Below are positions 1 to 9,537 of a stretch of 64,000 nt of DNA, in pieces. Both the position numbers and the translations under genes were made by a program. The DNA is from Lapillicoccus jejuensis (GTDB lineage: Bacteria; Actinomycetota; Actinomycetes; Actinomycetales; Dermatophilaceae), in assembly GCF_006715055.1 (NCBI RefSeq), contig NZ_VFMN01000001.1, forward strand, positions 4,092,001 to 4,156,000. Reading direction: 5' to 3'. Below the pieces are notes generated by a model. It made no database searches. It was not told where the DNA came from and saw nothing but the letters and a program-made list of their open reading frames with translations. Each line of letters begins with the position of its first letter. Within the stretch, counting starts at the first letter, position 1.

Positions 1-140
1 CGGCGACCGCTCGCGGCGTGTCCGGGCCGGGCCGGGACGACACGCGCCCGGCAAACGTGACAGGCTCGGACCCGACGCCGTGCGCGGCCCTGCTGCGCCG
101 ACCACGCCGAAGCCGCTGAACCCGAAGGAGACCCCCTCTC

Positions 141-2090
141 ATGTCCGAACGCGTGACCATGCCGGCCCTCGGTGAGTCCGTCACCGAGGGCACCGTCACC
201 CGCTGGCTGAAGAACGTCGGCGACGAGGTCGCCGTCGACGAGCCGCTCCTCGAGGTCTCGACGGACAAGGTCGACACCGAGATCCCCTCGCCCGTGGCGG
301 GCACGCTGCAGGAGATCCTCGCGCAGGAGGACGACACCGTCCCCGTCGGCGCGGACCTCGCGGTCATCGGCGACGGCCCCGCGGGCGACGGCGCGGGCTC
401 GGGCGGGGACGCGCAGCCGGAGCCGGCGCAGGACCAGCAGCAGGACCAGCAGCAGGACCAGCAGCAGGACGAGGAGCCGCCGCTCGCGACGGCCACCCCG
501 TCGACGGACCAGCCGATCGACGAGCAGACCTCCGAGCCGGAGGCGAGCGGGTCGGGTGGCTCCGGCGGCTCGGGCTCGTCCGGTGGCTCGGGCGGTGGGC
601 AGACGGTCGTCATGCCGGCGCTCGGCGAGTCGGTCACCGAGGGCACGGTCACCCGCTGGCTGAAGTCCGAGGGCGACCAGGTCGAGGTCGACGAGCCGCT
701 CCTCGAGGTCTCCACGGACAAGGTCGACACCGAGATCCCCTCGCCCTTCGCGGGCACGCTGAGCAAGATCCTCGTCGCCGAGGACGACACCGTGCCGGTC
801 GGCGGCGAGCTGGCCGTCATCGGCGGCGAGTCGGGCGGCGCTGAGCAGGCCCCCGCACAGGAGGCCCCGAAGCAGGAGGCCCCGAAGCAGGAGGCCCCGA
901 AGCAGGAGGCCCCGAAGCAGGAGGCCCCGAAGCAGGAGGCCCCCACGCAGGAGGCTCCGAAGGCGGAGCCGCCGGCGACCGGACAGGCCCCCGAGTCCCC
1001 CGCCCCCCAGGGCAGCGCCGGCCCGGAGAGCGACGCGTCCGCCACCGCCCCGCAGGCCCCCGCCTCGACCTCGAGCGCGCCCGCGGCCCCCGCCCAGGGC
1101 GGATCGGACGACGACGGGTCGCCGTACGTCACCCCGCTCGTGCGCAAGCTCGCGGCCCAGCACGGCGTGGACCTGTCCTCGCTGACCGGCACCGGCATCG
1201 GCGGACGGATCCGCAAGCAGGACGTGCTGGAGGCGGCAGAGAAGGCGAAGGCCCCCGAGCCGGCCCCCGCGGCACCGACCCCCGCTCCGGCGCAGTCGTC
1301 GCCCGCCTCCCCGGCCCCGCCGGCGGCGTCCGCGGCCGCCTCGCCCGCCGCGGGCGGGTCGAGCAGCGTCGGGGTCTCGCCGAAGCGCGGCACGACCGAG
1401 AAGATGTCGCGGCTGCGCAAGGTCATCGCCCAGCGGATGGTCGAGTCCCTGCAGGTCTCGGCCCAGCTGACGACCGTCGTCGAGGTCGACCTGACGAAGA
1501 TCGCCCGCATCCGCGCCCGGGCCAAGGGCGAGTTCGAGGCCCGCGAGGGCGTCAAGCTCAGCTACCTGCCCTTCCTCGCGCTGGCGGCGATCGAGGCGCT
1601 CAAGGTGCACCCGGTCGTCAACGCGAGCGTCGAGGGCGACGAGATCCGCTACCACGCGGCCGAGCACCTCGGCGTGGCCGTCGACACCGACAAGGGCCTC
1701 ATCGTCCCGGTGGTCAAGAACGCCGGCGACCTCAACATCGCGGGCATCGCCCGGGCCATCGCCGACCTGGCCGAGCGGACCCGCACCAACAAGATCCTCC
1801 CCGACGAGCTGTCCGGCGGGACGTTCACCATCACCAACACCGGCAGCCGCGGGGCGCTGTTCGACACCCCGATCATCAACCAGCCGCAGGTCGCCATCCT
1901 CGGCACCGGTGCGCTGGTCAAGCGGCCCGTCGTCGTCACCGACGCCGACGGTGGCGAGACGATCGCCATCCGCTCGATGATGTACCTGGCCCTCTCCTAC
2001 GACCACCGGATCGTCGACGGCGCCGACGCCGCCCGCTTCCTCGAGACGATGAAGAGGCGGCTGGAGGAGGGCGACTTCCAGGCCCTCTGA
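141..2090 (+). CDS. sucB: Dihydrolipoamide succinyltransferase (E2) with two lipoyl domains
   Basis: E2 component of a 2-oxo acid dehydrogenase complex, most likely the 2-oxoglutarate type; it transfers the acyl group from lipoamide to CoA. Two near-identical lipoyl domains are visible at about residues 3-77 and 152-228, each with the lipoylation motif [12 protein letters not shown] (Lys43 in the first). A QDQQ-rich linker, a KQEAP repeat linker and an Ala/Pro linker separate them from the peripheral-subunit-binding domain (about 330-368, starting [10 protein letters not shown]). The C-terminal catalytic domain ends with the active-site motif [11 protein letters not shown] (His622, Asp626). 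At 649 residues it is long for the family because of the extra lipoyl domain and linkers. The lipB-lipA genes that make its cofactor lie 2.5 kb downstream. The ATG follows a GAAGGAGA ribosome binding site. Confidence 0.95.
   Translation: MSERVTMPALGESVTEGTVTRWLKNVGDEVAVDEPLLEVSTDKVDTEIPSPVAGTLQEILAQEDDTVPVGADLAVIGDGPAGDGAGSGGDAQPEPAQDQQQDQQQDQQQDEEPPLATATPSTDQPIDEQTSEPEASGSGGSGGSGSSGGSGGGQTVVMPALGESVTEGTVTRWLKSEGDQVEVDEPLLEVSTDKVDTEIPSPFAGTLSKILVAEDDTVPVGGELAVIGGESGGAEQAPAQEAPKQEAPKQEAPKQEAPKQEAPKQEAPTQEAPKAEPPATGQAPESPAPQGSAGPESDASATAPQAPASTSSAPAAPAQGGSDDDGSPYVTPLVRKLAAQHGVDLSSLTGTGIGGRIRKQDVLEAAEKAKAPEPAPAAPTPAPAQSSPASPAPPAASAAASPAAGGSSSVGVSPKRGTTEKMSRLRKVIAQRMVESLQVSAQLTTVVEVDLTKIARIRARAKGEFEAREGVKLSYLPFLALAAIEALKVHPVVNASVEGDEIRYHAAEHLGVAVDTDKGLIVPVVKNAGDLNIAGIARAIADLAERTRTNKILPDELSGGTFTITNTGSRGALFDTPIINQPQVAILGTGALVKRPVVVTDADGGETIAIRSMMYLALSYDHRIVDGADAARFLETMKRRLEEGDFQAL
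853..957 (+). repeat. 15-bp coding tandem repeat (KQEAP linker)
   Basis: About seven head-to-tail 15-bp units inside sucB encode the pentapeptide (K/A/T)QEAP, five of them exactly KQEAP. This makes a flexible, charged interdomain linker after the second lipoyl domain. The copy number is likely to vary between strains because the DNA units are nearly identical. Confidence 0.85.
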
Positions 2091-2122
2091 CGGGTCGCCA
2101 CCGACCCGAGGGGAACACCAGC

Positions 2123-3022
2123 ATGAGCGGACAGCGCGTCGTCGTGACCGGGGCCAGCGGCCTCATCGGCGGCGCGCTGTCCGCGTCCCTGCGCGAGCGC
2201 GGCGACGACGTCGTGCACCTCGTGCGGCGCCCGCCGCGCACCACCGGCGAGGTGCAGTGGGACCCCGACTCGCGGAACCTCGACCCGCAGGTCCTCGACG
2301 GGGTCGACGCGGTCGTCCACCTCGCCGGCGCCGGCGTCGGCGACAAGCGGTGGACGCCGTCGTACCAGCAGACCATCCTGCGCTCGCGGGTCGACTCGAC
2401 CACGGCGGTGGCCGGCGCGGTCGCCGCGCACGGTGACCGGGTCCGGCTGGTCAGCGGGGCGGCGGTCGGCATCTACGGCAGCGACCGGGGCGACGAGGTC
2501 CTCACCGAGACCAGCGAGTCGGGTCACGGCTTCCTCGCCGACGTCGTGCGCGCGTGGGAGGCCGCGACGGCTCCAGCCGTCGAGGCGGGCGCGGCGGTCG
2601 CCACCATCCGCACAGGCCTCGTCATGGGCCCGGAGTCGCAGGCCTTCGCCCCCCTGGTGAAGCTCGGCCGGTTCGGCCTGGCCGGGCCGCTCGGCTCGGG
2701 TCGGCAGTGGTGGCCCTGGATCACGCTCACCGACGAGGTGCGGGCCATCGAGCACCTCATCGACCACCCCGAGGTCACCGGCCCGGTCAACCTCGTCGGA
2801 CCCGACCCGCAGCGGCAGGGCGACGTCGCCAAGGAGATCGGCCGCCAGCTGCACCGCCCGGCCGTGCTGCCCGCCCCGACCTTCGCGCTGCGCCTCGTCC
2901 TCGGCGGGTTCGCCGACGACGTCGTCGGCAGCCAGCGCGCGCTGCCCGAGGTGCTCACCGGCTCCGGCTTCGAGTTCCGCCACGCCACGCTGACCGCCGC
3001 CGTCGCCGACCTGCTGTCCTGA
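2123..3022 (+). CDS. TIGR01777-family NAD(P)-binding epimerase/dehydratase-like protein
   Basis: An extended short-chain dehydrogenase fold protein of 299 residues. The N-terminus has the Rossmann motif VVVTGASGLIGGAL at residues 6-19. Further family signatures are HLAGAGVGDKRW, the SGAAVGIYG segment, and WPWITLTDEVRA. The C-terminal DUF1731-type region covers about the last 50 residues (Leu-Pro-Ala-Pro...GSQRALPEVL). The family is widespread (E. coli YfcH relatives), but the substrate is unknown. It lies 32 bp after sucB in the same direction with a GAGGGGAA ribosome binding site, so it is probably co-transcribed. Confidence 0.85.
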   Translation: MSGQRVVVTGASGLIGGALSASLRERGDDVVHLVRRPPRTTGEVQWDPDSRNLDPQVLDGVDAVVHLAGAGVGDKRWTPSYQQTILRSRVDSTTAVAGAVAAHGDRVRLVSGAAVGIYGSDRGDEVLTETSESGHGFLADVVRAWEAATAPAVEAGAAVATIRTGLVMGPESQAFAPLVKLGRFGLAGPLGSGRQWWPWITLTDEVRAIEHLIDHPEVTGPVNLVGPDPQRQGDVAKEIGRQLHRPAVLPAPTFALRLVLGGFADDVVGSQRALPEVLTGSGFEFRHATLTAAVADLLS

Positions 3023-3091
3023 CGCAGAGCGGCAGCGCGCGGGAGGCGACCGGCCCGGTCGTCCCCCGCGCGCCCCGTCCCCCGCCCGGCC

Positions 3092-3595
3092 TCAGATCGG
3101 CGCCTTGGTGCAGAAGACGTCGAAGTCGATCGTCACCCCGGACGGTGCCCCGCCCGGCCACAGCAGGGTCCAGAAGTACTCGCCGTAGTTGGTGTCCCAG
3201 CGCGGGCCCTCGCCGACGATCTTCACGCCGGCCTGGCCGACGCCGTTGACCGACCACCCGCCGGCCCGGGGGACGAAGCCGACCCCGCAGCCGTAGTGGA
3301 AGAAGACACCACCCGACCCGGCGGGCAGCGCGTAGGTGAACTTGCCCTGCCAGCCGTTGCGTCCGGCGACGGCGGGTGAGGCGGCGGCCTGACGCACCTG
3401 GGGGGACCCGGCGGCCTGGGCCCCGGTCTGGGCGACGGTGAGCAGCCCCCCGACGGAGACGGCCGCGACGGCGAGCGCCGCCAGGCCGGCGCGCCGGGCG
3501 CGCCGACGTCGGTCGGGCGGCGCCGGGACGGTCGGGGTGGTCGCGGTGGACGGGTCGACCCGGTCGGTGTCGGCGTGCGGTGCGGGAGCGGTCAT
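3092..3595 (-). CDS. Small secreted protein of unknown function
   Basis: A 167-residue protein that I cannot assign to a family. After a 35-residue Pro/Arg-rich cytoplasmic start there is one hydrophobic segment (about residues 36-60, GLAALAVAAVSVGGLLTVAQTGAQAAG) ending in an Ala-x-Ala-like site, so export by a signal peptide or retention by a single anchor is expected. The mature part is small, rich in Gly, Trp and aromatic residues, and has two cysteines (in FFHYGCGVGF and DVFCTKAP) that could form a disulfide. The gene is convergent with the epimerase gene and follows another envelope gene on the same strand 93 bp upstream. Confidence 0.6.
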   Translation of the reverse strand: MTAPAPHADTDRVDPSTATTPTVPAPPDRRRRARRAGLAALAVAAVSVGGLLTVAQTGAQAAGSPQVRQAAASPAVAGRNGWQGKFTYALPAGSGGVFFHYGCGVGFVPRAGGWSVNGVGQAGVKIVGEGPRWDTNYGEYFWTLLWPGGAPSGVTIDFDVFCTKAPI

Positions 3596-3688
3596 GGTCG
3601 TGCCTCCTCGTGCGGTGGTGCCGGGAAGCGCCCGGCGGACCTCAGGAGGACCGGCGGCCCGCGCCGCAGATACCTGCTCCTGCGCGGC

Positions 3689-4465
3689 TCAGCCGGAGCC
3701 GGTCACCTCCGCCAGCCGCCACCCGGTCGTGCCGCGCTCGAGCACGTAGCGCCACGCGGTGCCGTCCGAGCCGGCCTGCGGCGTGCGGGTCCCGTCCGCC
3801 CCCACCAGCTCGTACGCCGACCGCGCGACCCGGGCCCGCAGCACCAGCCGGTCACCCGTCCGGCTCAGGACGACGACCTCGTGCGCGGCGAATCCGAGAC
3901 CGTCGTACGCCTGGCGCGCGGCCAGCAGCCGGCGCAGGAGGGCGGCGTCGGCCGTCTGCACGCTGGACCCGACGCGCTCGGCCCGGGTCAGCAGCGCGGG
4001 GTCGCGCGCCCGCAGGGCGGCCGCCCGCGCGTCGAGCAGCCCCTGCAGCACCCGCCCGGGCGAGGCGCCTCCCTGGGTGTCCGGAGGGACCCCGGCGACG
4101 ACCGCCCGGCCCGGCGCCTCCGTGCTCGCCGCGGCCGGCACCGCGACCGGCGCCCCCGCTCCCGCGGCGTCACCGGGCGCCGGCCGGGAGGCGCCCGACG
4201 GACCCCACCACGAGGCGAGCACGAGCAGCAGGCCGGACAGCACGGCCGTGGACACCACGAGGACGGCCAGCCGCCCCCGCGCGGTGCGCGGGGCGCCCGG
4301 GCCACCGGTGCGGCCGGCGCCGCGGCGCCACCGGTCCTGCTCGCGCCGCTCCCGCCGGGTGAGCGGCCGCAGCGGCGGCGGCGCCGCCCGGCGGGCCGTG
4401 CGCGCCTCCAGGACCGGCCTCTCCTCGTGCGCCCCCGGTCCGCCGGCCGACGTCGGTGCCGTCAT
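3689..4465 (-). CDS. Single-pass membrane protein with NTF2-like extracellular region (unknown function)
   Basis: I chose the ATG at 4465 because GGGAGGGG lies just upstream; the frame is open further to 4528. The 258-residue product has a basic cytoplasmic head (residues 1-63, many Arg), one transmembrane helix (about 66-86, [22 protein letters not shown]), an Ala/Pro-rich spacer, and a C-terminal domain of about 120 residues beginning [15 protein letters not shown]. That domain has the alternation typical of a small alpha+beta (SnoaL/NTF2-like) fold. Function is not recognisable. It may form a two-gene unit with the secreted protein gene downstream. Confidence 0.6.
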   Translation of the reverse strand: MTAPTSAGGPGAHEERPVLEARTARRAAPPPLRPLTRRERREQDRWRRGAGRTGGPGAPRTARGRLAVLVVSTAVLSGLLLVLASWWGPSGASRPAPGDAAGAGAPVAVPAAASTEAPGRAVVAGVPPDTQGGASPGRVLQGLLDARAAALRARDPALLTRAERVGSSVQTADAALLRRLLAARQAYDGLGFAAHEVVVLSRTGDRLVLRARVARSAYELVGADGTRTPQAGSDGTAWRYVLERGTTGWRLAEVTGSG

Positions 4466-4644
4466 CGCCCCTCCCACCCCTCCACCCGCCTGCGGGCTCT
4501 CCTGCCGTCCATGCTGGCAGCAGCGCACCGACCGCCGCGGGCGTCATCCACAGGCTCCCCTCCACCCCGTGGCCCATCGCCGGGTGGGGCGCCGGGTCGG
4601 GCGCCGGGGTGGGGGACGCGTCGGGGGACGTCGGTGCCGCGGCG

Positions 4645-4650
4645 TAGCCT
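4645..4650 (+). promoter_or_regulatory. -10 element TAGCCT, likely leaderless start of lipB
   Basis: TAGCCT lies six bases before the lipB ATG. In actinobacteria this spacing usually means transcription begins at the start codon itself (leaderless mRNA). No Shine-Dalgarno sequence is present between it and the ATG, which supports this. Confidence 0.55.
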
Positions 4651-4656
4651 GGACGC

Positions 4657-5379
4657 ATGCGGTTCGAGCACCTCGGTTTCGCGCCCGACGTCGTGGACTA
4701 CCACGTCGCCTGGGAGCACCAGCGAGCCGTGCACGCCCGGGTCGTGGCCGGCGAGCTGCCCGACACCGTCCTGCTCCTGGAGCACGCGGCGGTCTACACG
4801 GCGGGCAAGCGGACCGAGCCGCACGAGCGACCGTGGGACGGCACCCCCGTCGTCGACGTCGACCGGGGCGGCAAGATCACGTGGCACGGACCGGGCCAGC
4901 TCGTCGGGTACCCCATCGTGCGGCTGCCCGCGCCCATCGACGTCGTCGCCCACGTCCGCACGCTCGAGGAGATGATGATCCGCGTCTGCGCCGACCTCGG
5001 CGTCACCGCCGGTCGCCGTCCGGGCGACAGCGGCACCTGGGTCCTCGCCGACGGGCGCGGCCCGGACCGGAAGATCGGCGCCATCGGCATCCGGGTGAGC
5101 CGTCAGGTGACGATGCACGGCTTCGCGCTCAACGCCGATCCCGACCTGTCGTGGGCCGACGTCATCGTGCCCTGCGGCATCGCCGACGCGGGCGTGACCT
5201 CGCTCTCGCGCGAGCTGGGCCGCGACGTCACCGTCGCCGAGCTCCGCCCGCTCGTCGAGCGCCACCTCGCCGACCTGCTCGACCCCTACGCCGCGGAGGT
5301 GGCTCGCCGTACGGCGTCGCGCCCCGCCACCCCCGGCTCCCCCGCCTCCACCCCCGTCCCGACCGGAGTGTCCGCATGA
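4657..5379 (+). CDS. lipB: Octanoyl-[acyl-carrier-protein]:protein N-octanoyltransferase
   Basis: Moves octanoyl groups from ACP to lipoyl domains, the first step of protein lipoylation. The 240-residue protein shows the family motifs: [31 protein letters not shown], the substrate lysine region [18 protein letters not shown], and the catalytic cysteine in [13 protein letters not shown]. It overlaps lipA by four bases (ATGA), so translation is coupled. The modified targets would include the duplicated lipoyl domains of the sucB product. The last 20 residues are a Pro/Ala-rich tail. Confidence 0.96.
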   Translation: MRFEHLGFAPDVVDYHVAWEHQRAVHARVVAGELPDTVLLLEHAAVYTAGKRTEPHERPWDGTPVVDVDRGGKITWHGPGQLVGYPIVRLPAPIDVVAHVRTLEEMMIRVCADLGVTAGRRPGDSGTWVLADGRGPDRKIGAIGIRVSRQVTMHGFALNADPDLSWADVIVPCGIADAGVTSLSRELGRDVTVAELRPLVERHLADLLDPYAAEVARRTASRPATPGSPASTPVPTGVSA

Positions 5380-6398
5380 CCATCGCCCCCGAGGGCCGCC
5401 GCCTGCTGCGCGTCGAGGCCCGCAACAACGAGACCCCGATCGAGCGCAAGCCGGAGTGGATCCGCACGACCGCCAAGATGGGGCCGGCCTACACCGAGCT
5501 GCACTCGATGGTGAAGTCGGAGGGGCTGCACACGGTCTGCCAGGAGGCGGGCTGCCCCAACATCTTCGAGTGCTGGGAGGACAAGGAGGCGACGTTCCTC
5601 ATCGGCGGCGACACCTGCACCCGCCGGTGCGACTTCTGCGACATCGCCTCCGGCCGCCCCCAGCCGCTCGACCCGGGCGAGCCGCTCAAGGTCGCCGAGT
5701 CGGTGCGGCGGATGGGGCTGCGCTACTCGACCGTCACCGGCGTCGCCCGCGACGACCAGCCCGACGGCGCCGCCTCGCTCTACGCCGAGACCATCCGCCA
5801 GATCCACGCGCTCAACCCGAACACCGGGGTCGAGATCCTCCCGCCCGACTTCGGCGCCAAGCCCGAGCTCGTCGGGCAGGTGTTCGACGCGCGGCCCGAG
5901 GTCTTCGCCCACAACCTCGAGACGGTGCCGCGGATCTTCAAGCAGATCCGCCCCGCCTTCACCTACGAGAAGTCGCTGCGCGTGCTGTCGATGGCCCGCG
6001 AGGCCGAGCTGGTGACCAAGAGCAACCTCATCCTCGGCATGGGCGAGACCGACACGGAGATCGAGGAGGCCATCCGCGACCTGCACGGGGCGGGCTGCGA
6101 CATCCTCACGATCACGCAGTACCTGCGCCCGTCGACGCTGCACCACCCGGTCGACCGCTGGGTCAAGCCGGAGGAGTTCGTGCACTGGTCGCAGCTGGCC
6201 GAGGAGATCGGCTTCAAGGGCGTCATGGCCGGGCCGCTCGTCCGCTCGTCGTACCGCGCGGGTCGTCTGTGGGCGACCGCGATGCGGCGCTGGGGCCGGC
6301 CGATCCCGGAGCACCTGGCCCACCTGGCGGAGGCGGCGCAGTCGCCGGCGCGGCAGGAGGCCGCGTCGCTGGTGGCCGCCCGCGCGGCCGTATCCTGA
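5376..6398 (+). CDS. lipA: Lipoyl synthase (radical SAM)
   Basis: Inserts two sulfur atoms into the octanoyl chain on E2 and H proteins. The 340-residue product has both iron-sulfur sites: the auxiliary cluster cysteines C55, C60 and C66 in [15 protein letters not shown], and the radical-SAM motif C81-x3-C85-x2-C88 in [12 protein letters not shown]. The conserved C-terminal RSSYRAG supplies the serine ligand of the auxiliary cluster. The ATG at 5376 overlaps the lipB stop and gives a family-typical N-terminus. The frame stays open far upstream, but that is only high-GC read-through. Confidence 0.97.
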   Translation: MTIAPEGRRLLRVEARNNETPIERKPEWIRTTAKMGPAYTELHSMVKSEGLHTVCQEAGCPNIFECWEDKEATFLIGGDTCTRRCDFCDIASGRPQPLDPGEPLKVAESVRRMGLRYSTVTGVARDDQPDGAASLYAETIRQIHALNPNTGVEILPPDFGAKPELVGQVFDARPEVFAHNLETVPRIFKQIRPAFTYEKSLRVLSMAREAELVTKSNLILGMGETDTEIEEAIRDLHGAGCDILTITQYLRPSTLHHPVDRWVKPEEFVHWSQLAEEIGFKGVMAGPLVRSSYRAGRLWATAMRRWGRPIPEHLAHLAEAAQSPARQEAASLVAARAAVS

Positions 6399-6403
6399 CC
6401 CCC

Positions 6404-7144
6404 ATGGCCAAGGACGCGAAGGACCCGCAGGACGCCGGCACGGCGAAGAAGCCCGGACGGTTCGCCCAGCTGCGGCAGATCTTCGACGCCGCCCGCCAGG
6501 TCGACCCGAGGATCACCTGGTGGATGCTCGGGGCCTTCCTCGTCACGGTCGCCGTCGTCACCGGCATCGGCGCCCTGCTCGGCCACTGGCTCTACGCGCT
6601 CTTCCTCGGCATCCTCTTCGGCCTGCTCGCCGCCCTGGTGACGATGAGCCGGCGGGCCGAGAAGGCGGCGTACCGGCAGATCGAGGGTCAGGTGGGCGCG
6701 GCGTCGGCGGCCCTCACCTCGCTGCGCCGCGGCTGGTTCTACGACCGCGAGCCGGTCGCCGCCGACGCGCAGAAGCCGGGGGACCTGTCCGGCGCCGCGC
6801 TGGTCTACCGCGCGACCGGGCGCCCCGGCATCGTCCTCGTCGGCGAGGGGCCGCGGGCCCGCGTCGCCAAGCTGCTCGCCGCCGAGCGCAAGCGCGTCGA
6901 GCGCGTCGCGCCGGGCGTGCCCGTCACCCTCGTGCGGGTCGGTGACGGCGACGACGAGATCCCGCTGACCAAGCTGGTCGGTCGGGTCCAGCGCCTCAAG
7001 CCGGTCCTCACCAAGGACGAGGTGTCGGTCGTCAACAAGCGCCTCAAGGCGCTCGGCGGCATGCGCCCGCCGCTGCCGAAGGGCGTCGACCCCTCGCGTG
7101 CGGCCAAGCAGCGCATGGACCGCCGCGCCCTGCGCGGTCGCTGA
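6404..7144 (+). CDS. DUF4191 membrane protein
   Basis: A 246-residue protein matching the actinobacterial DUF4191 family, which is regularly found directly after lipA. It has a Lys-rich start, two adjacent transmembrane helices (about residues 41-62 and 66-84), and a cytoplasmic region containing RRGWFYDREPVAADA and VYRATGRPGIVLVGEG. The C-terminus is basic (AAKQRMDRRALRGR). The start follows the lipA stop by five bases, so it is part of the same operon. Function is unknown; the gene order suggests a link to lipoylation or membrane homeostasis, which is inference only. Confidence 0.85.
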   Translation: MAKDAKDPQDAGTAKKPGRFAQLRQIFDAARQVDPRITWWMLGAFLVTVAVVTGIGALLGHWLYALFLGILFGLLAALVTMSRRAEKAAYRQIEGQVGAASAALTSLRRGWFYDREPVAADAQKPGDLSGAALVYRATGRPGIVLVGEGPRARVAKLLAAERKRVERVAPGVPVTLVRVGDGDDEIPLTKLVGRVQRLKPVLTKDEVSVVNKRLKALGGMRPPLPKGVDPSRAAKQRMDRRALRGR

Positions 7145-7197
7145 CACCGAGGTCGACCCGGGCTCGCCCCGGGCTCGACCTACCCGCCACACAGCGA

Positions 7198-7232
7198 CGG
7201 CCCGCCGCCCCCTCACGGGGTGCGGCGGGCCG
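7198..7232. terminator. Bidirectional hairpin terminator
   Basis: An 11-bp perfect stem, CGGCCCGCCGC (7198-7208) pairing with GCGGCGGGCCG (7222-7232), sits between two convergent genes. No long U-run follows, as is usual in actinobacteria. A second, weaker GGTCGA...CCCGGG hairpin lies just before it (about 7151-7180). Confidence 0.7.
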
Positions 7233-7251
7233 TGTGCTCGTGCAGGACCGC

Positions 7252-9390
7252 TCAGCCGAGGAGCGGCGTGAAACCGGGGTAGGACGCCGCCGCGATCGGC
7301 GTCGCCACGTGCAGGTCGAAGGCCGAGTAGCCCGACGACCCGGTGAGGGTGTGCACCTCGACCCGGCCCGACCCGGTCCCGGAGACCGGGACGAAGGCGA
7401 GGTCGGGGGTCGAGGAGCCCGACGGCAGCAGGAGGAAGCGGGCGCTGGTCGACGAGGTGTAGCCGAGCGGCAGCACGCGGTGCTCACCCCAGCCGCCCCA
7501 GCCGCTGGCGGCGGTCATCCGGTGCAGCTCGGTCTGGCCGGAGCCGGTGGGCGCGCCCTGCGCGACCCACACGAGGTCGCCGGTGCCGGGGACGACGAGG
7601 AAGGTCGAGGCCCGGAGCGCCACCCCCGCCGAGAGCGCGGTCGCCGCGTGGACGGTCCACCCGGTGTAGCCGGTGCCCACGCCGAGGCAGTGCAGCTCGG
7701 TGCGACGCGAGGCGGTGCCGCCGACGACGACGAGGCAGACGTCACCGGGGTTGGCCCCCGCGACGACCGTGATGGACGCGTCCGCGGTGAACGCGGGGAA
7801 CGGGGTGACGGCCCGGGTCGGCGTCCGGTAGCCGGAGGCCGAGGTGAAGGTCGTCACCTCCATCCGACCGGTCGAGGACCCGGAGGTGCGCACGGCGATG
7901 AGGTCGGGGTGCGTCCCGTCCGTACGACGCCCCGGCAGGAAGCGCCACTGCGTCAGGTCGATGCCGCCGAGGGCGGCGGTGACGACGGGACCGGCCTGGA
8001 CGTACGACGACGAGCCGAGCACCGTGCGCAGCCCGACGGCGTACCCCGCCCCGCCCGACCACGAGACGCCGAGGATGTCGGGCCGCTGACCGGAGGTGGT
8101 GAAGTAGGTCGAGCGCAGCCCGAGGGCGGCCTGCAGGGTGTCGCCGCTGACGGTGACCGAGCCGGCCGTGCCGCGCACCGAGGCGGAGGTGATGCGTCCG
8201 CCCCACGTGCCGGCGCCGTCGCGGCTGAGCACCTGCAGTCCCTGGAAGGTCCCGATCGAGGGCCACCGGGCCTGCATCGTCGAGGCGCTCACCGTCGTCG
8301 ACCACGAGTCGTTCGGGTTGGCGGCGGTGGCGTCCCACGGGTCCGGCTGGGCGACGAGGTACGGCGTCCCGCCGGCCGAGTTCCAGCCGCCCGTCGAGGC
8401 GCTGAACTGGGTGAAGGCGGGCTGCCCCTGGTAGCGCAGGGCGCTGCCGGCCGTCGCCGCGATGGCGGCGTCGGTCGAGCCGTAGTAGCCGCGCGCCTGG
8501 TAGACCTGGCAGGCCGTGGAGTCGCAGATGTCGTAGGCCGAGGACTGCGGGTGGGCCATCTGCCAGGCGGCGTACGACCGGGCCGCGACGGCCTGCGCGC
8601 CGAGGGCGGCGCCCGGCCAGGAGGCCGGGGACTCGTGCGGGACGACGCCGCGCAGGTACTGCTCCATGGGGATCGCCGCGACCGGCACGACCCGGCCGGA
8701 CAGGACGACCCCGCGCAGCTCGCCGGGGATCGCGCCGACCCGGCCGCTGACCGTGCCCCAGGCGTTGACGACGCCCGTCGAGGCGTTGGTGATGTTGACC
8801 TGCGGGGAGGCCGGGCCCCAGGCGGTCCACGCGCCCTTGGCGCTGAGGTACTTCAGCTGCGCGTAGCCGGAGCCGACGGAGGCGACGACGAACGCCGAGA
8901 CCGCCGAGCCGTCGGCCGCGGTGGTCGGCAGGCCCATGAGGGTGGTGTGGGCGGCGCCGTAGGTCACGCGCAGGCCGGCCGCGGCGCCGAAGGCGACCTG
9001 GCCGAGGTCGCTGCTGACGTTGACCCGGATCGTCGGGTTGCCGATCGGGGTCAACGTGGTGCCGGGGTAGTAGTGGGTGACGATCTGCTGCCAGGTCACC
9101 CCCTGCGTGGCGGCGCCGTACGCGCCCCACTGGGACATGCCGTGGCCGTGGCCGAAGCCCTTGCCGGTGACGGTGATCGAGGGGGCGGCGGTGGCCGTCG
9201 CGACGGCGGTCGGCGCGGCGGCGGGCAGGGCACCGGGGGTGGCCGCGGGGAGGGCGGCCGCGGCGCCGGAGGCGGCGGGCAGGACGGTGAGCAGGCTGGC
9301 GCAGAGGAGGGCCGCGGTGCCGACGACGGGACGTCGTGGGGACGGCATGCGACGGCCCGTGCGCGTGGGGAGGGCGGGCATGCGGCACAC
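7252..9390 (-). CDS. Secreted SpoIID/LytB-domain protein with four C-terminal repeats
   Basis: An exported protein of up to 712 residues. The start could be the GTG at 9390 or the ATG at 9381; neither has a strong ribosome binding site. A signal peptide (PVVGTAALLCASLLTVLPAASGAAAA) comes first. The SpoIID/LytB domain (about 70-400) shows GFGHGHGMSQWGAYG, AIPMEQYLRGVVPHE, and AQAVAARSYA, the core of amidase-enhancer and lytic-transglycosylase-like proteins acting on peptidoglycan. The C-terminal 250 residues hold four repeats of about 55 residues with the pattern D-L/V-hydrophobic...GSGRxEVHxLTxxSGYxxW. They resemble beta-propeller or FG-GAP-like units and may bind wall glycans. Confidence 0.85.
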   Translation of the reverse strand: MCRMPALPTRTGRRMPSPRRPVVGTAALLCASLLTVLPAASGAAAALPAATPGALPAAAPTAVATATAAPSITVTGKGFGHGHGMSQWGAYGAATQGVTWQQIVTHYYPGTTLTPIGNPTIRVNVSSDLGQVAFGAAAGLRVTYGAAHTTLMGLPTTAADGSAVSAFVVASVGSGYAQLKYLSAKGAWTAWGPASPQVNITNASTGVVNAWGTVSGRVGAIPGELRGVVLSGRVVPVAAIPMEQYLRGVVPHESPASWPGAALGAQAVAARSYAAWQMAHPQSSAYDICDSTACQVYQARGYYGSTDAAIAATAGSALRYQGQPAFTQFSASTGGWNSAGGTPYLVAQPDPWDATAANPNDSWSTTVSASTMQARWPSIGTFQGLQVLSRDGAGTWGGRITSASVRGTAGSVTVSGDTLQAALGLRSTYFTTSGQRPDILGVSWSGGAGYAVGLRTVLGSSSYVQAGPVVTAALGGIDLTQWRFLPGRRTDGTHPDLIAVRTSGSSTGRMEVTTFTSASGYRTPTRAVTPFPAFTADASITVVAGANPGDVCLVVVGGTASRRTELHCLGVGTGYTGWTVHAATALSAGVALRASTFLVVPGTGDLVWVAQGAPTGSGQTELHRMTAASGWGGWGEHRVLPLGYTSSTSARFLLLPSGSSTPDLAFVPVSGTGSGRVEVHTLTGSSGYSAFDLHVATPIAAASYPGFTPLLG

Positions 9391-9537
9391 CCTGTCACAG
9401 GACTCCCTCGCGCAACATGGGGCGAGGGCACCACATCTGGCGCGGCACCGTGCGACACGCCGGTGATGGCGTCGGAATTGTCCGTTCGGACGAGGTCTGT
9501 CCCATCCGGCCGGCCCCCCGTCGCAGGCCGGCGGCGT

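Noticed and set aside
3759-5375. N-terminal extension of lipA by 539 residues
   Set aside because: The extension is an Arg/Pro/Ala shadow across lipB and the upstream gene; the ATG at 5376 gives the family start and overlaps the lipB stop.
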